Source: Roseiflexus sp034432635 (GTDB lineage: Bacteria; Chloroflexota; Chloroflexia; Chloroflexales; Roseiflexaceae). Taken from it: a DNA stretch of 64,000 bases. The translations under genes and the position numbers were made by a program. The notes under the pieces are model-generated. The model searched no databases, had not been told where the DNA came from, and saw only the letters and a program-made list of their open reading frames with translations. Below, one piece after another: positions 49,012-58,325 of the stretch (within the stretch, counting starts at the first letter, position 1; the number at the start of each line of letters is the position of its first letter). Location: the NCBI GenBank assembly GCA_034432635.1, contig DAOUBK010000082.1, positions 5,283 through 69,282 on the forward strand. The letters are read 5' to 3'.

Positions 49012-49851
49012 ATGAACACACCGCTGATTGTGATTGTTGGCGCCGCTGATACGGGGCGTGCACCACTGACTGCCGCTCTTCTCCGGTGTATGCTGGTTCA
49101 ACGCTCTACCGATGCACGCGTTGAGTCGGCGGGGGTGCTAGGGCACGACAACGACCCTGCAAGTCCCGACGTGCTCGCTGTTGCCGATCACCTGTCGCTC
49201 GATCTCAGCACCCACCGCGCGCGCACGCTGAGCGCAGACCTGGTCGATACAGCATCGCTGCTGCTGGCAATCGATCGCGGAACCGCGCGGGTTGCGCGTC
49301 TACGTTTTCCACAGACGGAAGCACGCATCCATACGCTGGGTGAACTTGCCGGACGCAACCGGGATATTCCCGATCCGTTCAAGATGCAGATCGGTCCCTG
49401 GTTGATCTACGCTCAGGAGATCGAGCGTCTGCTCCAGCAGGCGCTTCCGCGTATCCTTGCCTTTCTACCAGAGGTCCCGACTACTCTGCCAGACAGCGAA
49501 TCTCGGCCTTCGTTGCCGGTTGTGGCAGAAGAACGGCGCGCAGCGGCTGAACGCACTGCCCAACTCCTCGACCTGATGACGCACATGCCGGGTATTGTCG
49601 AGTGGAACGCAGCGTGTGAACAGATCGAGACCACGATTGCGCTCGCTCAGACACTCTCAGCTGGGGCATCCGACCTGGTTGCCGCATATGGAGCGCTGTT
49701 GCGCGCTGCGCTCACGCTGATGCCGTCTGTGCCCACTACGGCGCATCTGGCTGCGCTGCGCGATGCCATTGCACGGCTCGAACAACCCATCACGTCAGAG
49801 GATGTCAGCAATCTATCGGCACGTCTCGGCACGTGGTCGGCGCTGGCGTGA
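49012..49851 (+). CDS. Low-molecular-weight phosphatase-like protein lacking the catalytic Cys
   Basis: A 279-residue protein. Residues 1-150 follow the LMW protein-tyrosine-phosphatase/arsenate-reductase pattern: LIVIVGAADTGRAPLTAALL, VESAGVLG, a D-L-S-T-H-R-A-R-T-L segment and the general-acid region DIPDPF. In active enzymes the loop reads V-C-x-G-N-x-C-R-S; here it is VGAADTGRAP, so both cysteines are Gly or Ala while Arg is kept. Residues 150-279 are an extra helical domain. It is probably a non-catalytic phosphate-binding or scaffold protein. There is no SD before ATG 49012. Confidence 0.8.
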   Translation: MNTPLIVIVGAADTGRAPLTAALLRCMLVQRSTDARVESAGVLGHDNDPASPDVLAVADHLSLDLSTHRARTLSADLVDTASLLLAIDRGTARVARLRFPQTEARIHTLGELAGRNRDIPDPFKMQIGPWLIYAQEIERLLQQALPRILAFLPEVPTTLPDSESRPSLPVVAEERRAAAERTAQLLDLMTHMPGIVEWNAACEQIETTIALAQTLSAGASDLVAAYGALLRAALTLMPSVPTTAHLAALRDAIARLEQPITSEDVSNLSARLGTWSALA

Positions 49852-49874
49852 TCAACCGATCCTTCACATCTTGT

Positions 49875-49903
49875 TCGACAATCGTTACTCCTTGCGTTAT
49901 AAT
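49875..49903 (+). promoter_or_regulatory. Predicted sigma-A promoter of sdhCAB
   Basis: TCGACA (49875-49880), 17-bp spacer, TATAAT (49898-49903). The gap 49852-50173 (322 bp) otherwise holds a leader of about 265 nt in which I see no gene or clear riboswitch. Confidence 0.65.
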
Positions 49904-50173
49904 GCAAAGGAGTTCGTGAAACTCTTCCCAGAGATTATCGAGATACTCTTCCCGACGCCTGGGTTGGATATTCTGACCCGACCTGATGCAGCGAGAGCGA
50001 GAGTGTCTATGACCGTGCAATTCTGGCTCTTTGGTCGTCACCCGCCATTGTTGCTGCGTCTGGCGGACGCCTGATCCCTTCTTTTCTTGCTCAAACAACC
50101 GGGCTTGCGCCCGCAAGATCCAGAATATGCCCTTTATCGTACCAGGTATCAGAATTTGCTGGAAGGACGAGAT

Positions 50174-50854
50174 ATGGCAGCAGCATTGACACTGTATCGC
50201 ACAACGATCGGTAAAAAAGCAGTGATGGCGATCACCGGATTCATCGGTTATGGTTTCGTCATCCTGCACATGATCGGCAATCTCAAGATTTTCGAGGGCG
50301 CCGAAGGGTTCAACGAGTATGCTCACTTCCTGCGCACGGTCGGGTATCCGCTGGTGCCGGAACGCGGCTTGCTCTGGATCCTGCGCATCATCCTGCTGGC
50401 ATCGGTGATTCTGCATGTTGTCGCCGCCATCCAGTTGACACGGCTCGATTGGGCAAGTCGTCCCAGGGGCTACCGCGAAACACGTCGCAAACAGGCATCA
50501 TTCGCTTCACTGACCCTGCGCTGGGGCGGTTTGGCGATCTTTCTCTTCATTGTGTACCATCTGGCGCACTTCACGTTCGGGTTGGGCATTCCCAACTTCG
50601 GCGGGCACGAAACCGCCTACCAGAATGTTGTCGCCGGGTTCTCGAATCCGATCAATGTCGTGATCTATATCGCTGCGGTCGGCGCGCTCGGAATGCACCT
50701 ATACCACGGCGTCTGGAGCATGTTCCAGACTCTTGGGTTGAATGGGCCGCGCACCGATGGATTCTGGCGCGGACTGGCGACCCTCTCCGGCATTCTGCTG
50801 TTTCTCGGTTTTTCGACAGTACCGATCGCAGTTATTACCGGTATCGTGCGCTGA
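50174..50854 (+). CDS. sdhC: Succinate dehydrogenase cytochrome b subunit (B-type)
   Basis: A 226-residue protein with five TM helices, the single-anchor type that carries two b hemes (as in Bacillus or Wolinella). Candidate axial His residues are in ILHMIGNLKIFEG, VILHVVAAIQLT, FIVYHLAHFTFG and GMHLYHGVWSMFQTLG. Its quinone in this group would be menaquinone (inference). ATG 50174 has AAGGACGAGAT upstream. It is followed by sdhA and sdhB. Confidence 0.93.
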   Translation: MAAALTLYRTTIGKKAVMAITGFIGYGFVILHMIGNLKIFEGAEGFNEYAHFLRTVGYPLVPERGLLWILRIILLASVILHVVAAIQLTRLDWASRPRGYRETRRKQASFASLTLRWGGLAIFLFIVYHLAHFTFGLGIPNFGGHETAYQNVVAGFSNPINVVIYIAAVGALGMHLYHGVWSMFQTLGLNGPRTDGFWRGLATLSGILLFLGFSTVPIAVITGIVR

Positions 50855-50910
50855 CGTGGGAAAGAGGTGCAACGCCTTATGGTTGAAGCACACTAGAAAA
50901 GGGAAAGTCC

Positions 50911-52881
50911 ATGACCACCACCGACACCAGACCGACAACGATTCGGCCTGCAACGGAATATCTCGATCCAAAACTCAACTCAAAAGTACCCGAAGGTCCC
51001 ATTGAGCGCAAATGGGAACGGCATAAATTCGAGATGAAACTCGTCAGCCCGACCAATCGGCGACGTTATACCATCATTGTCGTCGGGTCTGGTCTGGCGG
51101 GTGCCTCGGCAGCAGCGACGCTGGCGGAAGCCGGGTACAATGTGAAATGTTACACCTACCATGACAGTCCGCGTCGTGCGCACAGCATTGCTGCCCAAGG
51201 CGGTATCAACGCTGCCAAGAACTACCGCAACGATGGCGATAGTGTTTTCCGCCTGTTCTACGATACGGTCAAGGGCGGCGACTTTCGCGCGCGCGAGGCG
51301 AATGTCTATCGCCTGGCAGAAGTGAGCATGGCGATCATCGATCAGTGTGTCGCGCAGGGTGTACCGTTCGCCCGCGAGTATTCCGGTTATCTCGATAATC
51401 GTTCTTTCGGCGGCGCACAGGTGGCACGCACCTTCTACGCTCGCGGGCAGACGGGTCAGCAACTGCTGCTCGGCGCATATCAGGCGCTCAGTCGCCAGAT
51501 TGGTTTGGGGCAGATCAAGATGTTCTCGCGCACCGAAATGCTCGACCTAGTGATTGTCGACGGGCGGGCGCGCGGCATTGTGACACGCGATATGGTGACG
51601 GGCAAGATCGAGTCGCACGTCGCTGATGCAGTGGTGCTGGCAACCGGTGGATATTCGAACGTCTTTTACCTCTCGACCAACGCCAAAGCGTGCAATGCGA
51701 CAGCAATCTGGCGCGCTCATCGACGCGGCGCCTTCTTCGGCAATCCCTGCTTCACCCAGATCCATCCGACCTGTATTCCGGTCAGTGGCGATCACCAGAG
51801 CAAATTGACCCTCATGTCAGAGTCGCTGCGGAACGACGGGCGGGTGTGGGTGCCGAAGACGCCGGGTGATAAGCGCCCGCCGAGTTCGATCCCCGAAGAT
51901 GAGCGCGACTATTACCTGGAGCGCAGGTACCCCAGTTATGGCAACCTGGCGCCACGTGATATTGCATCACGCGCGGCGAAGCAGGTCTGCGACGAGGGGC
52001 GCGGCGTCGGTCCTGGCGGGCTTGGTGTGTATCTCGACTTCTCCGATGCAATCAAGCGCCTCGGCAGGAAGGTGATCGAGGAACGCTACGGCAACCTGTT
52101 CGAAATGTACGAACGGATCACGGGCGAGAACCCGTATGAGACCCCTATGCGCATCTACCCGGCGGTGCACTATACCATGGGTGGGTTGTGGGTCGATTAC
52201 AACCTGATGAGCACCATTCCTGGTCTGTTCGTCATCGGTGAGGCGAATTTCTCCGACCACGGCGCCAACCGGCTGGGCGCTTCGGCGCTGATGCAGGGGC
52301 TGGCAGATGGGTATTTCATTCTACCGTACACGATCGCCGATTACCTGGCTTCTACCAAACTGCCGAAGGTTGACACGACGCACGTCGCTTTCCGTGAAAC
52401 GGAAGCGGAAGTCACCGACCGCACCAAACGCCTGCTCAACACACAAGGCACACGCACGGTCGATATGTTCCACCGCGAACTTGGCAAGATCATGTGGGAC
52501 TACTGCGGTATGGCGCGCAACGAGGCGGGACTGAAGCACGCGCTCGAGGTTATTCCAGAACTGCGTGAGCGGTTTTGGCGCGAAGTGAAGGTGCCCGGCG
52601 AGGGGAACGACATCAATCAGGAACTGGAAAAAGCCGGGCGCGTGGCTGACTTTATGGAACTTGCCGAACTGATGTGCATCGATGCGCTCCATCGCGATGA
52701 GTCGTGCGGTGGTCACTTCCGTGAAGAACATCAGACGGAGGACGGCGAAGCAGAGCGCGACGATGAAAACTTTGCGTATGTGGCAGCCTGGGAGTTCACC
52801 GGTCTGGGTACGAAACCGGTGCTGCACAGGGAACCATTGCACTTCGAATACGTCAAGCCAACTGTTCGCAGTTATAAGTAA
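50911..52881 (+). CDS. sdhA: Succinate dehydrogenase/fumarate reductase flavoprotein
   Basis: A 656-residue FAD subunit. Rossmann motif VVGSGLAGASAAATLAEAGY; the covalent FAD His is in RRAHSIAAQGGINAAKN; catalytic residues lie in HPTCIPVSGDHQSKL and GEANFSDHGANRLGASALMQ. It oxidises succinate to fumarate on the cytoplasmic face. The C-terminal linker DRDES-rich region is standard. It lies 56 nt after sdhC and 93 nt before sdhB. GAAAGTCC-type weak SD before ATG 50911. Confidence 0.96.
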   Translation: MTTTDTRPTTIRPATEYLDPKLNSKVPEGPIERKWERHKFEMKLVSPTNRRRYTIIVVGSGLAGASAAATLAEAGYNVKCYTYHDSPRRAHSIAAQGGINAAKNYRNDGDSVFRLFYDTVKGGDFRAREANVYRLAEVSMAIIDQCVAQGVPFAREYSGYLDNRSFGGAQVARTFYARGQTGQQLLLGAYQALSRQIGLGQIKMFSRTEMLDLVIVDGRARGIVTRDMVTGKIESHVADAVVLATGGYSNVFYLSTNAKACNATAIWRAHRRGAFFGNPCFTQIHPTCIPVSGDHQSKLTLMSESLRNDGRVWVPKTPGDKRPPSSIPEDERDYYLERRYPSYGNLAPRDIASRAAKQVCDEGRGVGPGGLGVYLDFSDAIKRLGRKVIEERYGNLFEMYERITGENPYETPMRIYPAVHYTMGGLWVDYNLMSTIPGLFVIGEANFSDHGANRLGASALMQGLADGYFILPYTIADYLASTKLPKVDTTHVAFRETEAEVTDRTKRLLNTQGTRTVDMFHRELGKIMWDYCGMARNEAGLKHALEVIPELRERFWREVKVPGEGNDINQELEKAGRVADFMELAELMCIDALHRDESCGGHFREEHQTEDGEAERDDENFAYVAAWEFTGLGTKPVLHREPLHFEYVKPTVRSYK

Positions 52882-52974
52882 GCATCTGGCGCGAGCGCGG
52901 GGAGTATGTGCCACACTGGAGAAGAAGTGGTGCGCCTCCCTGCGCCGGAACGCCCTGGAGATAGAGAGAATGCT

Positions 52975-53724
52975 ATGAACCTTACACTTCACGTCTGGCG
53001 GCAGAAGAACGCCCAATCAGAAGGACGATTCGTGACCTACCAGGCGAAGAATATCATTCCCGACATGTCGTTCCTGGAGATGCTCGATGTGGTGAACCAG
53101 GAACTGATTCTGAAGGGTGAGGAGCCAATCGCCTTCGAACACGACTGCCGCGAAGGGATCTGCGGATCGTGCGGCATGGTTATCAACGGCTACCCCCACG
53201 GCGGTCATCGGGGAACAACTGCCTGTCAGTTGCATATGCGCCACTTCAAGGACGGCGATGTGATTACGATCGAACCATGGCGGGCGCGCGCCTTTCCGGT
53301 GATGAAAGACCTGATTGTGGATCGCTCGGCATTCGACCGTATCATTCAGGCAGGCGGCTTCATTTCTGCAAACACCGGCGTGGCGCAGGATGCGAATACT
53401 ATTCTGGTGCCCAAGCAGAATGCGGAAGCGGCGATGGATGCAGCCGCGTGTATCGGGTGTGGCGCGTGCGTGGCGGCTTGCCCCAATGCTTCGGCTATGC
53501 TTTTCACCGCGGCGAAGATCACTCACCTCGGTCTGCTGCCGCAGGGTCAACCCGAACGCTACACCCGTGTTGTGCGGATGGTCGAGCAGATGGATCGGGA
53601 GGGGTTCGGCGGGTGCACCAACATTGGTGAGTGCACCGCTGCCTGCCCAAAGGAAATCCCACTCGATGTCATTGCACGGATGAACCGCGATCTGCTGGCG
53701 GCGAAGATCAAAGGGGTGAATTAG
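52975..53724 (+). CDS. sdhB: Succinate dehydrogenase iron-sulfur protein
   Basis: A 249-residue subunit. The 2Fe-2S motif is CREGICGSCGMVINGYPHGG with a later Cys, the 4Fe-4S motif CIGCGACVAACPNAS and the 3Fe-4S motif CTNIGECTAACPKEI. It passes electrons from SdhA to quinone at SdhC. ATG 52975 gives the family N-terminus (NLTLHVWRQKN); a reading from 52906 was not used. A Rho-independent terminator follows at 53736. Confidence 0.96.
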   Translation: MNLTLHVWRQKNAQSEGRFVTYQAKNIIPDMSFLEMLDVVNQELILKGEEPIAFEHDCREGICGSCGMVINGYPHGGHRGTTACQLHMRHFKDGDVITIEPWRARAFPVMKDLIVDRSAFDRIIQAGGFISANTGVAQDANTILVPKQNAEAAMDAAACIGCGACVAACPNASAMLFTAAKITHLGLLPQGQPERYTRVVRMVEQMDREGFGGCTNIGECTAACPKEIPLDVIARMNRDLLAAKIKGVN

Positions 53725-53735
53725 CCCTGTCTATC

Positions 53736-53771
53736 AAAGGGAGAGACACAGTGCAGCGCCTCTCCCTTTTT
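53736..53771 (+). terminator. Rho-independent terminator of sdhCAB
   Basis: AAAGGGAGAG (53736-53745) pairs with CTCTCCCTTT (53760-53769), 14-nt loop, followed by TT. It lies between the sdhB stop and the methyltransferase start at 53780. Confidence 0.8.
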
Positions 53772-53779
53772 CCTCTACG

Positions 53780-56155
53780 ATGCCTGCTCCTGATCGGCAG
53801 CGTTTTCCATCGAGGATAGTCGAACGCCTGTCTGATGCCTGCGATGCGATTGCAGCGGGACTGGACAGCCTGTCGGACGATGAGCGCCGCCGGAGTGCTG
53901 CGCTCACCCTGGCACGGTTGATGTTCCTGTCGTTCTGCCGTGCCTGGAAGTACTGTCGGAATGCTGCACCGCTTCCGTTTGCAGGCGTCGATCCAACCAA
54001 CACCAATCTGCTCCTCGCACAACTGCCGGGGAGCATCATCGAACTGCACCATCATCCCTGCCCGAACGACGCTGCCCTACACCGGGCAATGATGATCCTC
54101 AACGAGTTGCCCTGGCATAACGATGAGGTTTCTGCTGCCATACTCACGCCGGCACTGATCGGGCATGTTTTCGAACGTTATGTCGAGCGTAAGCGGCGTG
54201 GCATCTACTACACCGGCGATGATGTCACCACCTACATTGCGACACGCACGATTGTCCCGCGTCTGCTGGAGATGCTCGCGCCGGAAGCAGAACGCATAGT
54301 GACCGACCTCATCCGCCGCAACCCGGCGCGTTATCTTCCCGCTGCCCTTCAATACGGCGTCGAACAGCCTCTGCCTCCCGCCGTCTCAGCCGGTCTCACG
54401 GATGTTGCCCGACGAACCCTATGGGACATCGCCGCGCCGGACGAATACGCTCTGCCCGGTGAAACCTGGCGCGATGTCATCATCCGGCGTAACTGCCTGA
54501 ACAAAACCGTGGCTGCACTCCATTTCGGCGTCATCGATCCGCCGCAGATCGTAACCCATAACCTCGACCTGATCCGTCTGATGTGCGATCTGTGCGCTGA
54601 ATGGGAAGCCTCGCGCCTGGATGAACTCGATACAGCGTTGACGAGTCTGACGGTGCTCGACCCCACCTGCGGTTCAGGAGCGTTTCTCTGTGCAGCGTTC
54701 GATCTGCTGGCACAACTGATACGCATCGTTGCCGGGCGTCGCAACGCCGAAAGCGTTCTACCCGTCCCTGTCGGACAGCGGCTACGCGCGATCATCGAAC
54801 ACACCCTGTACGGCGTCGATGTGATGCCAGAAGCGGTGGAAATCTGCCGCATGAGCCTCTGGTTGCGATGTGTAGCGTTTGCCGACGATCCCGATCATCT
54901 GCGCGACCTGCGGTTCAACATCCGCACCGGCGACGCGCTGACCGGCACACTTCACCAACCAGATAACGCGACATCTGCGGATGCTTCCTGCCATCAGCAA
55001 GCATTGCACTGGAGCACGGTATTTCCAGACGTGCTGAACAGCGGCGGTTTCGATGTGGTCATCGGCAACCCGCCATACGTCGTACGTAGCGGGTTGTCGT
55101 CCGATCCGGCGCTGCGCGAGTATCAGACAGCGGCAACCGACAACCTGTATGCGCTGGTGATCGAGCGTGCCCTGCACCTGTTGCGTTCACAAGGGTGGCT
55201 CGGCATGATCGTACCGGTCGCCTCGGTTGCAACCGAGAGCATGAAGCCGTTGCAACACCTGTATGCGCCATTGCGTCAATGGCACAGCCACTACGCAGTG
55301 CGGCCGGGGAAACTCTTCCCACATGTTGACATGAATCTGACGATTACTATCATCCAGAAGACGCTGGCGCCAGGTGAGCGCTACGTCAGTAGATACCGAC
55401 GGTTTCGCGCCTGTGAGCGCCCGCATCTATTCGACACCCTTGGGTACACGCCGCTGCCCCTTCTCGAAGAGTTGAATGGCACGCTGCCCAAACTCGGTTC
55501 GACATTAGAGATTCGGTTGTTGCAGCGTATGCTGGCGCACGGACGCCGTGTCCGCGACTATGTAACACCTGATGGTGTGACCATCTACTATCACTCTGGC
55601 GGTCGTTACTGGCGTAAGGCGCTGCCGGAAAAACTCTCGTCGCACTACAAACCGTTGCCGGTCGAGGCAAGTATTGCACCGATCGTGCTGGCGCTGCTCA
55701 ACAGCCACCTTTTCTACTGGTACTGGATTGCATTTTCGAACTGTATGGATGTAGTTGCGCGGGATGTCCTGGAGTTTCCGGTGTTTCGGTTGGAGGCAAT
55801 CGATCCGGCGCCATTTACCAGCCTGGTGGCGCACCTGCTAGCGCTGTACCGCGAGGGGTCCACGACGCGCGCGCGCCGCGGTGCACGCATCCAGACCAGC
55901 GAAACAACCATCGATGCGCGGCGCGCGCGCGGGGTCACTGTCGCTATCGATCGCCTGCTGGCGCACCACTATGGCTTCGATGACGAAGAACTCGATTTCG
56001 TGCTGAGTTATGATCTGAAGTATCGATTGGGACAGAACGGTCGTCTTACCGCCGATCGTGCATCAGATGACGCAACGCACCGCGTGTATCGACGACACAC
56101 CGTGCAAGGCGCGCCACCCGTTGCCAGTCGTATGCCGAATGATCCGTCACAATGA
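53780..56155 (+). CDS. Orphan Eco57I-type adenine-specific DNA methyltransferase
   Basis: A 791-residue protein. Motif I LDPTCGSGAFLCAAF is near residue 293 and the catalytic motif IV NPPYV at 430, preceded by FDVVIGNPPYV; YGVDVMPEAVEICRMSLWLR is motif II. The C-terminal part (about 540-760) resembles a target-recognition region and ends DEELDFVLSYDLKYRLG, the usual end of these enzymes. About 40 further residues overlap the antisense nucleotide-sugar dehydrogenase by 110 bp. The N-terminal 130 residues show no nuclease motif that I can identify, and no restriction, BREX or DISARM partner is adjacent. It starts 8 nt after the sdh terminator; whether an own promoter exists is unclear. Confidence 0.88.
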   Translation: MPAPDRQRFPSRIVERLSDACDAIAAGLDSLSDDERRRSAALTLARLMFLSFCRAWKYCRNAAPLPFAGVDPTNTNLLLAQLPGSIIELHHHPCPNDAALHRAMMILNELPWHNDEVSAAILTPALIGHVFERYVERKRRGIYYTGDDVTTYIATRTIVPRLLEMLAPEAERIVTDLIRRNPARYLPAALQYGVEQPLPPAVSAGLTDVARRTLWDIAAPDEYALPGETWRDVIIRRNCLNKTVAALHFGVIDPPQIVTHNLDLIRLMCDLCAEWEASRLDELDTALTSLTVLDPTCGSGAFLCAAFDLLAQLIRIVAGRRNAESVLPVPVGQRLRAIIEHTLYGVDVMPEAVEICRMSLWLRCVAFADDPDHLRDLRFNIRTGDALTGTLHQPDNATSADASCHQQALHWSTVFPDVLNSGGFDVVIGNPPYVVRSGLSSDPALREYQTAATDNLYALVIERALHLLRSQGWLGMIVPVASVATESMKPLQHLYAPLRQWHSHYAVRPGKLFPHVDMNLTITIIQKTLAPGERYVSRYRRFRACERPHLFDTLGYTPLPLLEELNGTLPKLGSTLEIRLLQRMLAHGRRVRDYVTPDGVTIYYHSGGRYWRKALPEKLSSHYKPLPVEASIAPIVLALLNSHLFYWYWIAFSNCMDVVARDVLEFPVFRLEAIDPAPFTSLVAHLLALYREGSTTRARRGARIQTSETTIDARRARGVTVAIDRLLAHHYGFDDEELDFVLSYDLKYRLGQNGRLTADRASDDATHRVYRRHTVQGAPPVASRMPNDPSQ

Positions 56156-57353
56156 TAACGCAGTCCGCTCGCTCCAGCGCCTCGTCAAGATCCGGTTCAC
56201 ACCGTAATCGCAGCCCTTCAACCTGCACCTCCGGCACGTGCGGATCGTGGTAGGTCACCAGCGCACCCTTTGCGTGGAGCAGGTGAATGATGTCGAGCGC
56301 TGGAGACTCACGCACATCATCAACGTCGCGCTTGTAGGCGACCCCCAGCGTCAGCACCCGACTGCCTTTCACGGCACGACCGGCGTCGTTTAGTGCATCC
56401 TGCACTTTTTGCACCCAGTAGCGCGGCATGTCGGTATTGACCTCACTTGCCAGATCGATAAACCGCGCAGTGTAGTTCAGCATTTTCAGTTTCCATGACA
56501 GGTAGAGCGGATCGATCGGAATACAATGACCACCCAGTCCCGGTCCTGGCGTAAACTTCATAAACCCGAACGGCTTGGTCGCGGCGGCATCGATCACCTC
56601 CCACACATCCAGACCGAGTTTGTGGCACATGAGCAGCACTTCGTTCACCAGACCGATGTTGACGGCGCGGAAGGTGTTTTCGAGCAATTTGACCATCTCC
56701 GCCACTTCCGGACTGCTCACCGGCACCACCCGTTCGATCGCCGTTTCGTACAGCACGCGCGCCGTTTCCAGACAGGCAGGCGTCACTCCGCCCATGATCT
56801 TCGGCGTATTCCGGGTCGTCCAGTCGGTACGACCCGGATCGACCCGCTCAGGCGAAAATGCCAGAAAATAGTCCTCTCCAACCGTCAGACCGCTGGCTTC
56901 GAGGCGTGGCAGGATAACCTCGCGGGTGGTACCCGGGTAGGTGGTGCTTTCCAGAACAATCAATTGACCGGGGCGCAACCGGCGCGCGATCTGATCGGTG
57001 ACTTCCATGATCGCCGAGATGTCGGGATCGCGTGTTTTGCGCAGTGGTGTTGGCACGCAGATGCTGATCGCATCCAGTTCCGAGAGCACATCGAAGTCAG
57101 TTGTGGCATCGAGCAACCCATCGGTACGCAGTTGTGCAATCACATCGGTCGGTACATCGTCGATATAACTGCGTCCGGCGTTGATCGCAGCTACCCGCTC
57201 GGCGCTGGCATCGAGACCCGTCACACGCAACCCGGCAGCACCAAACACTGCAGCCAGCGGCAAACCAACGTAGCCGATACCCACGACGCCGACATGCACA
57301 GAGCGATCCGCAATGCGCTGCAATAACCGGTCCTTAGATGATGATGCAGTCAT
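56046..57353 (-). CDS. Nucleotide-sugar 6-dehydrogenase (WbpA/VipA type)
   Basis: A 435-residue NAD-dependent enzyme: VGVVGIGYVGLPLAAVFG, PTPLRKTRDPDISAIM, ESTTYPGTTREVILP, FSPERVDPGR and the catalytic Cys in GPGLGGHCIPIDPLYLSWK. The P-L-R-K and FSPERVDPG variants point to UDP-N-acetylhexosamine dehydrogenases (WbpA, WbpO, VipA) more than UDP-glucose dehydrogenase. With the adjacent epimerase it would make UDP-GalNAcA- or UDP-GlcNAcA-type sugars for surface polysaccharide. Its 3' end overlaps the DNA methyltransferase gene by 110 bp in antisense. Confidence 0.92.
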   Translation of the reverse strand: MTASSSKDRLLQRIADRSVHVGVVGIGYVGLPLAAVFGAAGLRVTGLDASAERVAAINAGRSYIDDVPTDVIAQLRTDGLLDATTDFDVLSELDAISICVPTPLRKTRDPDISAIMEVTDQIARRLRPGQLIVLESTTYPGTTREVILPRLEASGLTVGEDYFLAFSPERVDPGRTDWTTRNTPKIMGGVTPACLETARVLYETAIERVVPVSSPEVAEMVKLLENTFRAVNIGLVNEVLLMCHKLGLDVWEVIDAAATKPFGFMKFTPGPGLGGHCIPIDPLYLSWKLKMLNYTARFIDLASEVNTDMPRYWVQKVQDALNDAGRAVKGSRVLTLGVAYKRDVDDVRESPALDIIHLLHAKGALVTYHDPHVPEVQVEGLRLRCEPDLDEALERADCVIIVTDHSAYDWQRVARLARCVVDTRGALRHLMHDRR

Positions 57354-57359
57354 GGTTAT

Positions 57360-58301
57360 CTATCCCTGATACCTGGAACGGAACCATTCAACCGTTCGCT
57401 TCAGCCCTTCAGACAGCGTGACGCGCGGCGCATAACCGAGAGAATGACCGATCGCCTCGATGCTTGCCAGCGAATGGCGCACATCACCCGCCCGCGGCGG
57501 ATGATGCTCCGGCGTCAGGCGGCATCCCAGCACATGGTTGATCTGCGCTGCCAGATCGAGCAGCGAGGTGCGTTCGCCGGCGCCGACGTTGAACACCGCC
57601 GAACAACCGGCAGGCGCTTCTGCCGCTGCCAGGTTTGCATCGACGACATTCTCGATATAGGTAAAATCACGTGACTGCAATCCATCGCCATAGATGATCG
57701 GCGGCAACCCGCGCACCATGCGATCAATGAAACGCGGGATAACGGCAGCATATTCGGAATGCGGATCCTGTCGCGGACCAAAGACGTTGAAGTAGCGCAG
57801 CGCAATCGACGGCAGACCATACACGACGCTAAACGCCATACAGTACTGTTCACCCGCCAGTTTCGACACCGCATAGGGGGAAAGCGGTTGTGGCGCCTGC
57901 GTTTCAACCTTGGGCAGCGTTGGCATATCCCCGTAGACTGACGATGACGAAGCGAAGACCACCCGCTGCACACCAGCATCGCGCGCTGCCGTCAGTACGT
58001 GGAGCGTACCGGTCACATTCACCGCATTGGTCGTCATCGGGTCATCAACCGAGCGTTGCACCGACGCCAGCGCCGCCTGATGAAAGACAACTTCGACTCC
58101 GGCAACGGCGCGTCGGACAGCTTCGAAATCGCGCAGGTCGCCTTCGATCTGTTCGATGTCGTTGAGCAGATGTTCGATATTTTCGCGCCGCCCGGTCGAA
58201 AAATTATCGAACACGCGCACTCGATCACCACGACGGATCAACGCCTCCACCAGGTGCGACCCAATAAACCCGGCACCACCGGTCACCAGCACATGAGCCA
58301 T
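57360..58301 (-). CDS. NAD-dependent nucleotide-sugar epimerase
   Basis: A 313-residue extended SDR: HVLVTGGAGFIGSHLVEAL, VFASSSSVYGDMPTLP (catalytic Ser), YAVSKLAGEQYC and YFNVFGPRQDPHSEYAAVIP. The last motif is typical of UDP-GlcNAc/Glc 4-epimerases and related WbpP-like enzymes. It lies 6 nt before the dehydrogenase start, so these are one operon making an acidic amino sugar. AAGGA precedes ATG 58301. Confidence 0.92.
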   Translation of the reverse strand: MAHVLVTGGAGFIGSHLVEALIRRGDRVRVFDNFSTGRRENIEHLLNDIEQIEGDLRDFEAVRRAVAGVEVVFHQAALASVQRSVDDPMTTNAVNVTGTLHVLTAARDAGVQRVVFASSSSVYGDMPTLPKVETQAPQPLSPYAVSKLAGEQYCMAFSVVYGLPSIALRYFNVFGPRQDPHSEYAAVIPRFIDRMVRGLPPIIYGDGLQSRDFTYIENVVDANLAAAEAPAGCSAVFNVGAGERTSLLDLAAQINHVLGCRLTPEHHPPRAGDVRHSLASIEAIGHSLGYAPRVTLSEGLKRTVEWFRSRYQG

Positions 58302-58325
58302 AGGCTATCCTTCACAATCAACATA

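Noticed and set aside
53780..56155. BREX or DISARM system around the large DNA methyltransferase
   Set aside because: None of the other core genes (such as PglZ, BrxC or helicases) is adjacent; neighbours are sdhCAB and nucleotide-sugar genes.
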